Assembly: GCF_017115085.1 (NCBI RefSeq)
Contig: NZ_JABXKJ010000099.1
Span: 1 to 44,957 of the forward strand
DNA length: 44,957 bases
Reading direction: 5' to 3'
DNA from: Nostoc sp. NMS7
Lineage (GTDB): Bacteria; Cyanobacteriota; Cyanobacteriia; Cyanobacteriales; Nostocaceae
Positions 34,472 to 42,478 of the stretch are shown one piece after another (the stretch's first letter is position 1; the number at the start of each line of letters is the position of its first letter). Under the pieces are notes generated by a model that saw only the letters and a list, made by a program, of their open reading frames with translations, was not told the DNA's origin and searched no databases. The translations under genes and the position numbers were made by a program.

Positions 34472-35230
34472 ATGACACGCCGTCAGTATAGTAATCCACC
34501 AATAGAAGAGGCAATCTGTGAGTTTCGCTTTGCTCCTGGACAAGCATGGAATTTTACAATACCAGGCTTGTTCTATGAAAAAGTAAGAGATTTATACACA
34601 GGTGAGCCACAGCAGCAAAGCTTAATAACAACGGAATTTAAATTTGGGCGGGTGCCGCCTGCAAAGCCTGAGATTACGGTAACACAAGAGCTGCCCAAGT
34701 TTTTGTTCCCTTCTGCCGATGCTGCCAAATTAGTAGGTGTGGGGCCTGATGCACTGAGCATCCATAGCCTTCGCCCTTATGAAGGGTGGGATGAATTTAG
34801 TTACAGAATTGATCAGGCATACCAATTTTATTTAGAAGTTGCTAAACCTGTTGGCATAACCCGTATTTCTCTTCGCTACATAAATCGAATAGTTATTTCA
34901 CCTGATGAGGCAGTTGACCTTAGTGAGTATTTCAATATATATCCTCAATTCCCGGATAGCCTTCCAAGCAACATATCAGGATTGGTGACGCGAACTGAAT
35001 CAATTTATGAAGATATTCCAATTAGGCTAGTGATAACCTTATCAGATGCCGAACCACCATCTGAACAAGTTGTATTTATACTTGATTTGGACATTTCTCA
35101 AACCTGGATAGAAAAGCCTTTATCCCTTAAAGAAGTGCTTTCTAATTTACATGAATTAAAGAGTAGAGAAGGACAAGCCTTTGAGAGTTTGATTACTGAT
35201 CGCACAAGGGAGTTATTCGATGTCAAGTAA
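34472..35230 (+). CDS. TIGR04255 family protein (cassette gene 1)
   Basis: The 252-residue protein matches the sporadically distributed TIGR04255 family. The N-terminal signature YSNPPIEEAICEFRF (P-P-I-E-E) is followed by a beta-rich body (FLFPSADAAKLVGVGPDALS, HSLRPYEGWDEFSYRIDQAY, ITRISLRYINRIVIS) and the C-terminal YSL-like LHELKSREGQAFESLITDRT helix. The family has no established function. It lacks a signal peptide and is cytosolic. The next gene starts 11 bp before its stop, so translation is coupled. The upstream spacer contains decayed gene pieces. The patchy distribution suggests an accessory role, perhaps defence or toxin-antitoxin, which is inference. Confidence 0.88.
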   Translation: MTRRQYSNPPIEEAICEFRFAPGQAWNFTIPGLFYEKVRDLYTGEPQQQSLITTEFKFGRVPPAKPEITVTQELPKFLFPSADAAKLVGVGPDALSIHSLRPYEGWDEFSYRIDQAYQFYLEVAKPVGITRISLRYINRIVISPDEAVDLSEYFNIYPQFPDSLPSNISGLVTRTESIYEDIPIRLVITLSDAEPPSEQVVFILDLDISQTWIEKPLSLKEVLSNLHELKSREGQAFESLITDRTRELFDVK

Positions 35231-35843
35231 AGCCGCCTATTACACAAAGGACGAACGTCGCAATTCAGAGACAACAGCGCTATCTCAGATACGCGGCAAA
35301 TTAACCCAACTTCCGCTTTCTCAATCAGCAGAAGGCTTGCAAAGTGCATCGGTTGTGCAAAACGCCAATCTTGTTATTCTTGCGACAGACAGAACATCAA
35401 CCGTGGGGAGTTGGAAATATCGGTCTAAGATAGCTGCTTCTTCAGTTCAAAGGGCCAAAGCTATCTCTGAGCAATCTGATAATTATGCAGTGCTGGAACT
35501 TTCAAGCTGGAGCTATTCACCAGCTCACAAAACTCACAGAAGAATTGCTGAACTAGGATCTGACAATGAAACCTATAAATACACCATAGAATGGTTGAAG
35601 CAACTACGCAAGCTTGTTGCTGCTGACCAAATGTGGTGGGGTGAGCCACTGGTAAATCTGAGCTTTGACTCAGAAATAGTTTTTGAGTGGTGGCACGAAA
35701 CTAAAAAGTTAACTGTTTATATTTTGGGAAATACCGCAGAATACATCAAAGTTTGGGGGACTGACATTGACAATGAAATGGAAGACGGCGCGTGTGCATC
35801 ACCTGCTCAACTTACGGCTCTCTGGAAATGGCTAGTTTCATAG
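35220..35843 (+). CDS. hypothetical protein (cassette gene 2)
   Basis: The 207-residue protein overlaps the TIGR04255 gene by 11 bp. I do not recognise a named family. The N-terminal 60 residues are polar. The middle has NYAVLELSSWSYSPAHKTHR, and the C-terminal domain has SFDSEIVFEWWHETKKLTVY, then AEYIKVWGTDIDNEMEDG and a LTALWKWL end. It looks like a compact alpha/beta domain rich in Trp. No membrane segment or signal peptide is seen. The tight coupling with its neighbours argues that the three products work together. The ATG at 35220 is the first start. Confidence 0.82.
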   Translation: MSSKAAYYTKDERRNSETTALSQIRGKLTQLPLSQSAEGLQSASVVQNANLVILATDRTSTVGSWKYRSKIAASSVQRAKAISEQSDNYAVLELSSWSYSPAHKTHRRIAELGSDNETYKYTIEWLKQLRKLVAADQMWWGEPLVNLSFDSEIVFEWWHETKKLTVYILGNTAEYIKVWGTDIDNEMEDGACASPAQLTALWKWLVS

Positions 35844-35852
35844 AGGTTTGCA

Positions 35853-36311
35853 GTGAGCGATGTGGTTACAGATGATGAGCTATTGTATCGGTGCATTTTT
35901 TGTGGATTAGACAAATATTACCGCATTGGAGAGTTTGGATTAGAACTTAGCTCACAAGCTTTTACAGATAGAAATCAAGCTCCTTCTGTTGACAGAGCAA
36001 AGCTTCGTGGTTATGACCCACAATGCACGCAGAAAAACCCAGATGATGGTGTAGTGAGCTTAATTGCTGGCGAAGTTCGGATGATAAATGTTTCTCAAAA
36101 CGATCCAAAAGGCAACCCAGTTTTTGATTATAAAATTGATGTCTGTCCAAGACCAACAGACGACAATCCATCTCACGCACAAATTGAGCCATCTCCTAGT
36201 TACACGAACAAAGGAACTTTTAAAAAAGTTGCAGAAAAGCTGGCACGGCTTGCAAGCGAGAGAATCAAGAAAGAGGATTGGGAGATTAAGCCACAGGATT
36301 TACCAACCTAG
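35853..36311 (+). CDS. hypothetical protein (cassette gene 3)
   Basis: The 152-residue protein starts with a GTG 9 bp after the previous stop, with an AGAGG site 8 bp upstream. It has no recognised family. Visible features are CIFCG near the start, SSQAFTDRNQAPSVDRAKL, DGVVSLIAGEVRMINV, a DNPSHAQIEPSPSY turn with one His, and a basic C-terminal helix (FKKVAEKLARLASERIKKED). The four cysteines and the His could bind a metal, and the conserved-looking S-x-A-F...S-V-D-R row could be a catalytic or ligand site. Both are guesses. A strong terminator 38 bp on closes the cassette. Confidence 0.8.
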   Translation: MSDVVTDDELLYRCIFCGLDKYYRIGEFGLELSSQAFTDRNQAPSVDRAKLRGYDPQCTQKNPDDGVVSLIAGEVRMINVSQNDPKGNPVFDYKIDVCPRPTDDNPSHAQIEPSPSYTNKGTFKKVAEKLARLASERIKKEDWEIKPQDLPT

Positions 36312-36349
36312 TCCTTCGCAATATCCTTATCATCTGTCCACATTCACTT

Positions 36350-36379
36350 AAAACACCACTCGACACAGTGGTGTTTTTG
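36350..36379 (+). terminator. rho-independent terminator of the three-gene cassette
   Basis: AAAACACCACT and AGTGGTGTTTT make an 11-bp perfect stem with a 6-base loop (CGACAC), followed by a T-run (TTTTTGTTTG). It lies 38 bp after the last cassette gene. Confidence 0.9.
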
Positions 36380-37006
36380 TTTGAGCTTGTGATCGCCAAG
36401 GTTGAACAGCAAGACCAATGTTCGCAAAAATTATGTAATTTAACTATCTCCTAAATTAGAGTAATTCAAGACTGGTTCAATGCCAGATTTTACCTTTTCG
36501 ATTCTTGAGAAACATAGGTAATCAAGATTTAGATTTATTTATTTACTCTCGAACGCAAATAGTCAATTGTCCAAGTGATTTTATCACTCTTGGGGATGCG
36601 TACCCTTTGAACTTTCACTAGCCTTTTAAAGGCTGTTGTTTACAAAAAGTAATTTTACCCTTTATTAATGACTCCTGTGCTATGGAAGAAGAAAAGTTAG
36701 ATATTCTCTATCGTACTTTCTTTTTGAGAACTGACACAGGTTTAGCTTTTACCGGTGGCTACTACGTAGGCTGTGTAGCCGGGAGCGAGTGTGGAAAAGT
36801 ATCTGGTGTAAGTGGAGTGCGTGGTCTACTCTTTGCTTGAGTGCTGAGTTAGAAGTTGGGAATTAATAGTTAGCGATTAGGTATTATGTATTGGGAAGAA
36901 TATCAGTCCCCAATGCTCAATACCCAATTCAATAAGCTTGTAATGAACATTTGCTGGATGCTAATGTCTACAAGGTGACATAGGATTTGGAGTGATTTTT
37001 TTAACC
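36380..37006. other. 630-bp spacer with one doubtful small frame
   Basis: This stretch is mainly AT-rich. A 52-codon plus-strand frame at 36682-36840 (MEEEKLDILYRTFFLRTDTG, then a Gly/Val-rich end) is open but resembles no family. A palindrome AGCCTTTTAAAGGCT lies at 36622-36636. A GGAG box precedes the next gene. I saw no RNA gene. Confidence 0.4.
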
Positions 37007-39037
37007 ATGAAGCACAGACACAAAGTAGCTTATAGCTTGACATCGCTGATCAGTGTCAATTTAATATCTAGCTTAGTTGCATTTGATTGGGCGAACGCCA
37101 CACCACCAAGAACCCCAGACAAAAGTGTTAATTGCGAGATTTTAGTTGTCGGTGGTGGACTTTCTGGCGTCGCTACAGCTTACGAGGGGTTGCTAGCAGG
37201 ACGAACGGTTTGCCTCACGGAAATTACTGACTGGCTGGGAGGACAAATTTCTGCTCAAGGGACATCTGCGTTAGACGAACGCCCAACTCAGCGAGCTCTC
37301 AAATTCTATTCTCGCGGCTACTTAGAATTGCGAAACCGGATTGGGCGCAAATACGGTAAACTTAACCCCGGTAACTGTTGGGTAAGTGAATCTTGCTTTC
37401 TTCCCCGCGATGCTCACACCATTTTGACTCAGATGCTCAAAGATGCTGAGAAAAAGGGCAAAGGAAAGTTGCAATGGTTTCCCAATACGGTAATTAAAGA
37501 TTTGGAAATCGCTGCTGATGGCAAAATAATTAATAGTGCGATCGCAATCCAACATCAACCAGCAAAAGGCGCACCACCTCTTAATACTTTTACTTTATCT
37601 CAAAGTATTGAAGATGCCTATAGCTACGAAAACTCATCTCGGTTTACTAAAACTATTCTCCGTTTTATCCCCAAAGAAGCGAAAGGGGATGCTCCTAAAT
37701 GGTACGTCGTAGACACCAGCGAAACCGGGGAAATTATCGCCCTTGCTGATGTTCCCTACCGATTAGGCATTGATGCCCGTTCCTACCTAGAACCTTCTGC
37801 TTCCAGCGCTAACAACGACCCTTATTGCCCTCAAGGTTTTACCTACACCTTTGCAATGGAGGCAACTAAGGAACCACAACCGCAGACGATGCCCCCATTT
37901 TATTTAGAATACGCACCATATTTCAGCTATGAATTAACGCGACTGGCTAACTTTGATTTAGTTTTCGCCTATCGTCGGATTTGGAGTCCAAACAAAGGCA
38001 AACCTGCAAAATTCGGAGGTGTAAATTTTACTGCTGCGACACCAGGGGACATCTCGATGCAAAACTGGACTTGGGGTAACGACTACCGCCCCGGAACAGC
38101 TAACGATAACCTAATTTACAGTCGCCAACAGTTAGAAGCTACTGGGCAGTTAAAACCAGGGGGCTGGATGGGAGGACTGCGGACAGAAACCCTCCGCAAA
38201 GCTGAGGAAAATGCCCTATCTTTCTATTACTGGTTGGTAGCTGGGATTACAGATTCCCGACTGGGGGAGGGTATAAAGCAGCAGCAAGCTAATAATCGCT
38301 TGTTGTCAGGGCTAAATTCGCCGATGGGGACAGTGCATGGCTTATCGAAATATCCTTATATGCGCGAAGGACGGCGGATCATTGGCCGCCCCAGTTGGGG
38401 ACAACCCGGAGGCTTTAGTATTGGGGAAATTGATATTTCTCGCCGAAATTATAATGATGAGTATTACTCCAAGACTCTGCCAGCAGATATGTATCGTAGG
38501 CTACGAGCAGCCCTTGCCGGTTTGGAAGCAGTATCAGTAATTGACGGTAAAATTTCACCAGACAAAGCAATGCGACGGACTCGTTCTACCATCTTCCCCG
38601 ACGCTGTGGGTATTGGTCACTACGCGATAGATTTCCATCCTTGCATGGTGAATAGTCCCCCTGAAGCCCCTGGTAACACAGAACATCCAGGCGAAAGGCT
38701 TGGTGCTGGTCAAGCTTATCCCTTCCAAATTGCTCTGAGGGCGATGATTCCGCAGAAAATTGACAATTTGCTGGTAGGAGGTAAAAGCATTGCTACTAGT
38801 CATATTGCTGCTGCTGCCTATCGGGTACATTCCTTTGAATGGTCGGCTGGCGCAGCTGCGGGAACAGTCGCTAGTTTTGCTATCAAAAATGCGATCGCAC
38901 CTTACCAACTAATCGATGACTTACCCAAACAAGAGCTACAACTGGAAGCGCTCAAACGGCTTTTGCAACAAAATGGTAATCCTACCGCTTTCCCAGATAC
39001 ATCTATTTTTAACGAAAACTGGGATAATTGGAAATAG
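37007..39037 (+). CDS. exported FAD-dependent oxidoreductase
   Basis: The 676-residue protein has a Sec-type signal peptide (MKHRHKVAYSLTSLISVNLI, then SSLVAFDWANATPP). A PF12831-like FAD dinucleotide fold follows (CEILVVGGGLSGVATAYEGL, then VCLTEITDWLGGQISAQG). The C-terminal part returns to the FAD site (IDNLLVGGKSIATSHIAAAA, YRVHSFEWSAGAAAGTVASF). The family acts on diverse substrates and none is predictable. Loading a flavoprotein in the periplasm is unusual via Sec, and no twin-arginine pair is seen. I chose the ATG at 37007 over the GTG at 36992. It is monocistronic and followed by short repeats. Confidence 0.9.
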   Translation: MKHRHKVAYSLTSLISVNLISSLVAFDWANATPPRTPDKSVNCEILVVGGGLSGVATAYEGLLAGRTVCLTEITDWLGGQISAQGTSALDERPTQRALKFYSRGYLELRNRIGRKYGKLNPGNCWVSESCFLPRDAHTILTQMLKDAEKKGKGKLQWFPNTVIKDLEIAADGKIINSAIAIQHQPAKGAPPLNTFTLSQSIEDAYSYENSSRFTKTILRFIPKEAKGDAPKWYVVDTSETGEIIALADVPYRLGIDARSYLEPSASSANNDPYCPQGFTYTFAMEATKEPQPQTMPPFYLEYAPYFSYELTRLANFDLVFAYRRIWSPNKGKPAKFGGVNFTAATPGDISMQNWTWGNDYRPGTANDNLIYSRQQLEATGQLKPGGWMGGLRTETLRKAEENALSFYYWLVAGITDSRLGEGIKQQQANNRLLSGLNSPMGTVHGLSKYPYMREGRRIIGRPSWGQPGGFSIGEIDISRRNYNDEYYSKTLPADMYRRLRAALAGLEAVSVIDGKISPDKAMRRTRSTIFPDAVGIGHYAIDFHPCMVNSPPEAPGNTEHPGERLGAGQAYPFQIALRAMIPQKIDNLLVGGKSIATSHIAAAAYRVHSFEWSAGAAAGTVASFAIKNAIAPYQLIDDLPKQELQLEALKRLLQQNGNPTAFPDTSIFNENWDNWK

Positions 39038-39140
39038 GGCATTGGGCATGGGGCATTGGGCATTGGGAAAACACTTTCTTCATCCCCTTGTCCCCCTTGT
39101 CTCCCTCATCTCCCTTGTCCCCCTTGTCCCCCTCATCTCC
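39037..39140. repeat. short-repeat arrays downstream of the oxidoreductase gene
   Basis: GGGCATT/GGGCATG heptamers (39037-39067) are followed by a pyrimidine-rich array of CCCCCTTGT and CTCATCT units (39079-39140). The first array is the same type as that at 27861-27902 in inverse orientation. Confidence 0.75.
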
Positions 39141-39245
39141 CCACTCCCATTCGGCTACGCTCACGGCAAGCCCACTCCCCACTCCCCAGACAATAGACTA
39201 AACTAGTTATTTAATATTTGTAAAATTACCTTGCCCAATTGTTCT

Positions 39246-39572
39246 ATGGTTACGACACTTTCAGCCGATATTTACGGGATGGCCACAGCACCAACTATAG
39301 CTCCTGAACGGTCTAATCAAGTTACCAGCAAGCCGTATCCAAATTACAAAGTGATTGTATTAAATGATGATTTTAATACATTCCCACATGTGGCTGAATG
39401 TTTGATGAAATATATTCCGGGGATGACTGGCGATCGCGCCTGGGATTTGACTAATCAGGTACACTATGAAGGTCAAGCGATCGTCTGGGTTGGTCCCCAA
39501 GAACCTGCGGAACTCTATCACCAGCAGCTGCGCCGAGCAGGTTTGACAATGGCACCTCTAGAAGCAGCTTAA
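39246..39572 (+). CDS. clpS: ATP-dependent Clp protease adaptor ClpS
   Basis: ClpS docks on the N-domain of ClpC/ClpA and delivers N-end-rule substrates to the Clp protease. The core KVIVLNDDFNTFPHVAECLM is present, with the DDxxT motif and ASN contact region, followed by KYIPGMTGDRAWDLTNQVHY and GPQEPAELYHQQLRRAGLTM. The start is uncertain: the frame extends to a TTG at 39231, with ATGs at 39246 and 39279. The shorter MATAPTIAPERS start is closest to other cyanobacterial ClpS1 proteins. The downstream DUF2103 gene starts 5 bp later, a common cyanobacterial arrangement. Confidence 0.95.
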   Translation: MVTTLSADIYGMATAPTIAPERSNQVTSKPYPNYKVIVLNDDFNTFPHVAECLMKYIPGMTGDRAWDLTNQVHYEGQAIVWVGPQEPAELYHQQLRRAGLTMAPLEAA

Positions 39573-39577
39573 TCATC

Positions 39578-39901
39578 ATGGGCAAACCCACCGTAGATCC
39601 CCTCCGAGCGGCTTCGCAAAAAGCTGCTAGACTGGTTTGGAATCACTCAACACACCTTTCTGGTCTCATCCCAATTTTAGAACGTCTTTGTCGGCACGAT
39701 GGCATCCAAACCGTGACGCCGGGAGTGATTGGGCGAGCAAGAGGTCATTGTCCAAAAATGCAACTGCGTGTCTCAGTACCGATTCGCGGCGGCTATAAAG
39801 TAATTGCACGGCAGGGAAAGACGGTACAAGAGGTATTTATTTTAACCCCTTTGCCACAGTTGGAACTAGAAATGGCATTAGCGATCGCAATGAAATCTTA
39901 A
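39578..39901 (+). CDS. DUF2103 domain protein
   Basis: The 107-residue product has the family's core: NHSTHLSGLIPILERLCRHD, then VTPGVIGRARGHCPKMQLRV and VPIRGGYKVIARQGKTVQEV. It is predicted to bind metal or nucleic acid through the HCPK and RGG region, but the function is unknown. It is translationally close to clpS (5-bp gap), so the two are almost certainly co-transcribed, and a link to N-end-rule proteolysis is suggested by context only. Confidence 0.9.
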   Translation: MGKPTVDPLRAASQKAARLVWNHSTHLSGLIPILERLCRHDGIQTVTPGVIGRARGHCPKMQLRVSVPIRGGYKVIARQGKTVQEVFILTPLPQLELEMALAIAMKS

Positions 39902-39914
39902 TCATGGCTGATGA

Positions 39915-40235
39915 CTATTCCTCAACACGATGTACTGCAAATTTGTGTAGTGGCAGACTAACAATACAAGAAAAAGTTAAGAAATATGACAGAGCTGTAG
40001 TTATTCTCAAACTCATGACTACAGATTCCCAGTCGGGTAAAACTATTTTCTCTATGCCAAAGGCTACACAATAAACTAGCCAGTAAGTAAAGCTCATTCT
40101 AAACAGAATCCGCTCTGTTTCTTCCACATCATTTTTTTGCTGCTTACTGTCCCACAATAACACCAGTCCAATAATGCAAGCTACAAAGGAAACAGCAACT
40201 ACAAATTCGTGACAAAATATATTTAACGAATGCAT
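39915..40235 (-). CDS. small membrane protein of unknown function
   Basis: The 106-residue protein has four hydrophobic segments (about residues 9-27, 47-62, 72-84 and 87-98) broken by a charged loop (DSKQQKNDVEETER). I recognise no family. It is convergent with the DUF2103 gene with a 13-bp gap, and no terminator separates them. Composition and length are gene-like, but support is moderate. Confidence 0.65.
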   Translation of the reverse strand: MHSLNIFCHEFVVAVSFVACIIGLVLLWDSKQQKNDVEETERILFRMSFTYWLVYCVAFGIEKIVLPDWESVVMSLRITTALSYFLTFSCIVSLPLHKFAVHRVEE

Positions 40236-40766
40236 TTGTGTTTATCCCCATATTTTTCCGTTGAAATTCAGTCTAAAGTAATATTCCTTGCAGGAATACA
40301 AAATATTTACAAACCTCAATAGAGTCATGCAGTTTAGGTAAACAAATGCAACAAAAATTGTTGTTTTGCAAATCGAGATATTTTTAGTAAAAATTAAATA
40401 TTTTTGTGAAGCAGGCGTTTCAGAATTAGAGATTATATCATGTCCGCTTGATTACTTATTAAACCCGAAGAACCCCACCCCGCCAAAGCTACGTTTTGTC
40501 TCCCCTCCCCGCTTGCGGGGAGGGGATTAAGGGGAGCCAGTGCGGTCTTGGGGTCTCCCCAAGTGGAGCATCTGGCGTGTGGGGTGCAATGACTGTGAGA
40601 ATCATAACTAATTATGCGGACATGATATTATTAACTTGGTTTAGATTTTGGTTAAAGAACTGTCATCCAGCAACTAGCACAGCACAAATCATCGTTTGCT
40701 AATTGCTGGATGAATAACTGCCTGTTCAAGAGATTGCAATTGTGTGAAGACAATAGCTCATAAATC
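40236..40766. other. 530-bp spacer with a complete MITE
   Basis: This is AT-rich DNA on the left (no gene seen), the 194-bp element at 40435-40628, and about 140 bp to the 3' end of moaE, including a near-palindrome CATCCAGCAA...TTGCTGGATG (40665-40712) that could terminate leftward and rightward transcription. Confidence 0.5.
40435..40628. repeat. MITE-like element with ATATCATGTCCGC ends, copy 2, with nested insertion
   Basis: Ends ATATCATGTCCGC (40435-40447) and GCGGACATGATAT (40616-40628) bound 194 bp. It is the reverse complement of the 4796-4943 copy plus about 46 extra bases near 40538-40583. The extra bases are a palindrome (GCCAGTGCG ... GGGTCTCCCC ... GCATCTGGCG) of the type also nested in the element at 17324. 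One repeat has therefore inserted in another. Confidence 0.85.
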
Positions 40767-41252
40767 TTAACAATTTTCTCCCAATGTTTCACAAGCACCA
40801 ATACTCACCCAGCTGCTAGAACCATCTTCCCAATGTTCTTTCTTCCAAATAGGAGCATTGTGTTTGAGAGTATCAATAGCATACTGGCAAGCTTCAAACG
40901 CCTCACTCCGATGAGGACAACCCACTGCTACTAAAACGCTAATTTCTCCAACTTGCAAACGTCCGGTGCGATGATGAATCACTACCCGATTCACATCAGA
41001 CATAGATAAGCGAATATCAGCAGCAATTTGATAAAATATCTGCAATGCCATAGGTTCGTAAGCTTGATACTCTAGAGCAATTACAGGTTTACCATCAGTT
41101 TGATTGCGAACCACGCCACTCATCATAACCACAGCACCGTTGGCTGGATCGTCAGACTTGGCATAGATTTCTTCAAGAGATAGTGGTGCAAAGCTAATGG
41201 CAAAACTATCTTCAGCTCTTGGTTTAACAGCAGAAGCAAGTGTAGTCGTCAT
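40767..41252 (-). CDS. moaE: molybdopterin synthase catalytic subunit MoaE
   Basis: MoaE, with thiocarboxylated MoaD, converts precursor Z to molybdopterin. The signature SGVVRNQTDGKPVIALEYQA is present, followed by VVIHHRTGRLQVGEISVLVA and VGCPHRSEAFEACQYAIDTL, and the catalytic Lys in PIWKKEHWEDGSSSWV. The frame extends to 41297, but the ATG at 41252 (MTTTLASAVKP) starts near the family core, giving 161 residues. No moaD or other molybdenum-cofactor gene lies nearby. The extra upstream leader overlaps a gene fragment on the other strand. Confidence 0.95.
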   Translation of the reverse strand: MTTTLASAVKPRAEDSFAISFAPLSLEEIYAKSDDPANGAVVMMSGVVRNQTDGKPVIALEYQAYEPMALQIFYQIAADIRLSMSDVNRVVIHHRTGRLQVGEISVLVAVGCPHRSEAFEACQYAIDTLKHNAPIWKKEHWEDGSSSWVSIGACETLGENC

Positions 41253-41288
41253 AACTGCGTTGGTATAATATGGGCTTTTTCTATTGTC

Positions 41289-41471
41289 TCTGAACAAAAG
41301 GCTGCTGGTGTATATTTAGTTGCTCTTGCCAATGCTTTTGGGCAAAACATTGACGCTAACCGTCAGTGGTTCAAAGCCAAGGTAGGGTTGGATGTACAGG
41401 AAATGTCACGAGATATAGGGTTCGGCTGGATTTGTATGGAAAGTGGCTTAATTTTTGTTTTCCGAGAGTGA
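41289..41471 (+). pseudogene. gene fragment of unknown identity
   Basis: The plus strand reads SEQKAAGVYLVALANAFGQN, then IDANRQWFKAKVGLDVQEMS, RDIGFGWICMES and a stop at 41469-41471, with no plausible start codon. Composition and order look protein-coding. I do not recognise the family. The last third overlaps the dispersed repeat shared with 78-121, so the tail may be non-native. Confidence 0.4.
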
Positions 41472-41502
41472 CAAAAGCGGGATATTAGCAAATAGTGTTA
41501 AG

Positions 41503-42366
41503 TTAAGTCTTGAGAAATTCTCGCATATACTGATTGACCAACTCAGGCTGTTCTTGCTGTACCCAATGACCACAATTAGGAATGTATTTGATTTGAAAGT
41601 CCCTGACATAGGCTATAGTGTCGTAGGTTAATTCCTTGCCGAGTGCAGTGTCATTTTCTCCCCAAATCATCAGTGTTGGCACTTCTAGAACGCCCCAATT
41701 TGGATTTAGCATTCTCTGTTGAAAAATATTGCGGTAATAGTTTAACATTGCTGTGAGGGCACCGGGTTTTGCAGCAGCATTTTTATAAGCGCCAATATCC
41801 GCTTTAGTGAAAGCACTCTTGTTAACTGCTGTACCTTTAAAAGCTGTTTCAATAGCTTGGTAGTCTGAAGATTGTAAAAGTAATTCTGGTATCCACGGTA
41901 GTTGAAAGACAAACACGTAGTAACTACGCAGCAACTGTTGGAGAGTGCGTAACCCTTGGGCAAATTTGGCAGGATGAGGTAGGTTAAGGATAATTAATTG
42001 CTCCAGCATTTCGGGATGAGCATAGGCAAAATTCCAAGCGATCGCACCACCCCAATCATGTCCAACTAAAACACACTTTTGGTATCCTAATCCTTTAATT
42101 ACTCCCTCAACATCTTTGATAAATTCATTCATTACATAAGCTGATTGCTCTGTTGGTTTATCACTATCGTTGTAGCCACGCAAGTCAAGGGCGACGACTT
42201 TAAAATCTTGGGCAAATTCTGGTATTTGATGCCGCCAAGAATACCAAAACTCAGGAAACCCATGCAACATCAACATTAAGGGACCTTCACCTTGGGTAAC
42301 GTAGTGTAGTTTCACCCCATTAGTAGTTATATATTTGTGTTTCCAAGTCACTTCTATTACAGACAT
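41503..42366 (-). CDS. alpha/beta hydrolase, epoxide hydrolase-like
   Basis: The 287-residue enzyme has the full catalytic set of the epoxide hydrolase/haloalkane dehalogenase branch. The oxyanion motif is HGFPEFWYSW (HGxP), the nucleophile is Asp104 in the elbow VGHDWGG, the acid is near Asp239 (WGENDTALG), and the base is His267 (NCGHWVQQEQPE). DLRGYNDSDKP is also typical. An Asp nucleophile rules out esterase. A HGFPEFWYSWR start favours epoxide hydrolase, and the exact substrate is unknown. No signal peptide is seen. The ATG at 42366 is the start. The spacer to the divergent gene at 42479 is only 112 bp. Confidence 0.93.
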   Translation of the reverse strand: MSVIEVTWKHKYITTNGVKLHYVTQGEGPLMLMLHGFPEFWYSWRHQIPEFAQDFKVVALDLRGYNDSDKPTEQSAYVMNEFIKDVEGVIKGLGYQKCVLVGHDWGGAIAWNFAYAHPEMLEQLIILNLPHPAKFAQGLRTLQQLLRSYYVFVFQLPWIPELLLQSSDYQAIETAFKGTAVNKSAFTKADIGAYKNAAAKPGALTAMLNYYRNIFQQRMLNPNWGVLEVPTLMIWGENDTALGKELTYDTIAYVRDFQIKYIPNCGHWVQQEQPELVNQYMREFLKT

Positions 42367-42478
42367 ATCTAGTATTTTTTGTAGGTGATAGTTATTATGT
42401 ATAATGTTTTTCCTAAAAACATCTGCTAAGAGATAGTTTTAAAAGGGCAATAAGATGATTATTTGAGATACAAATAAA

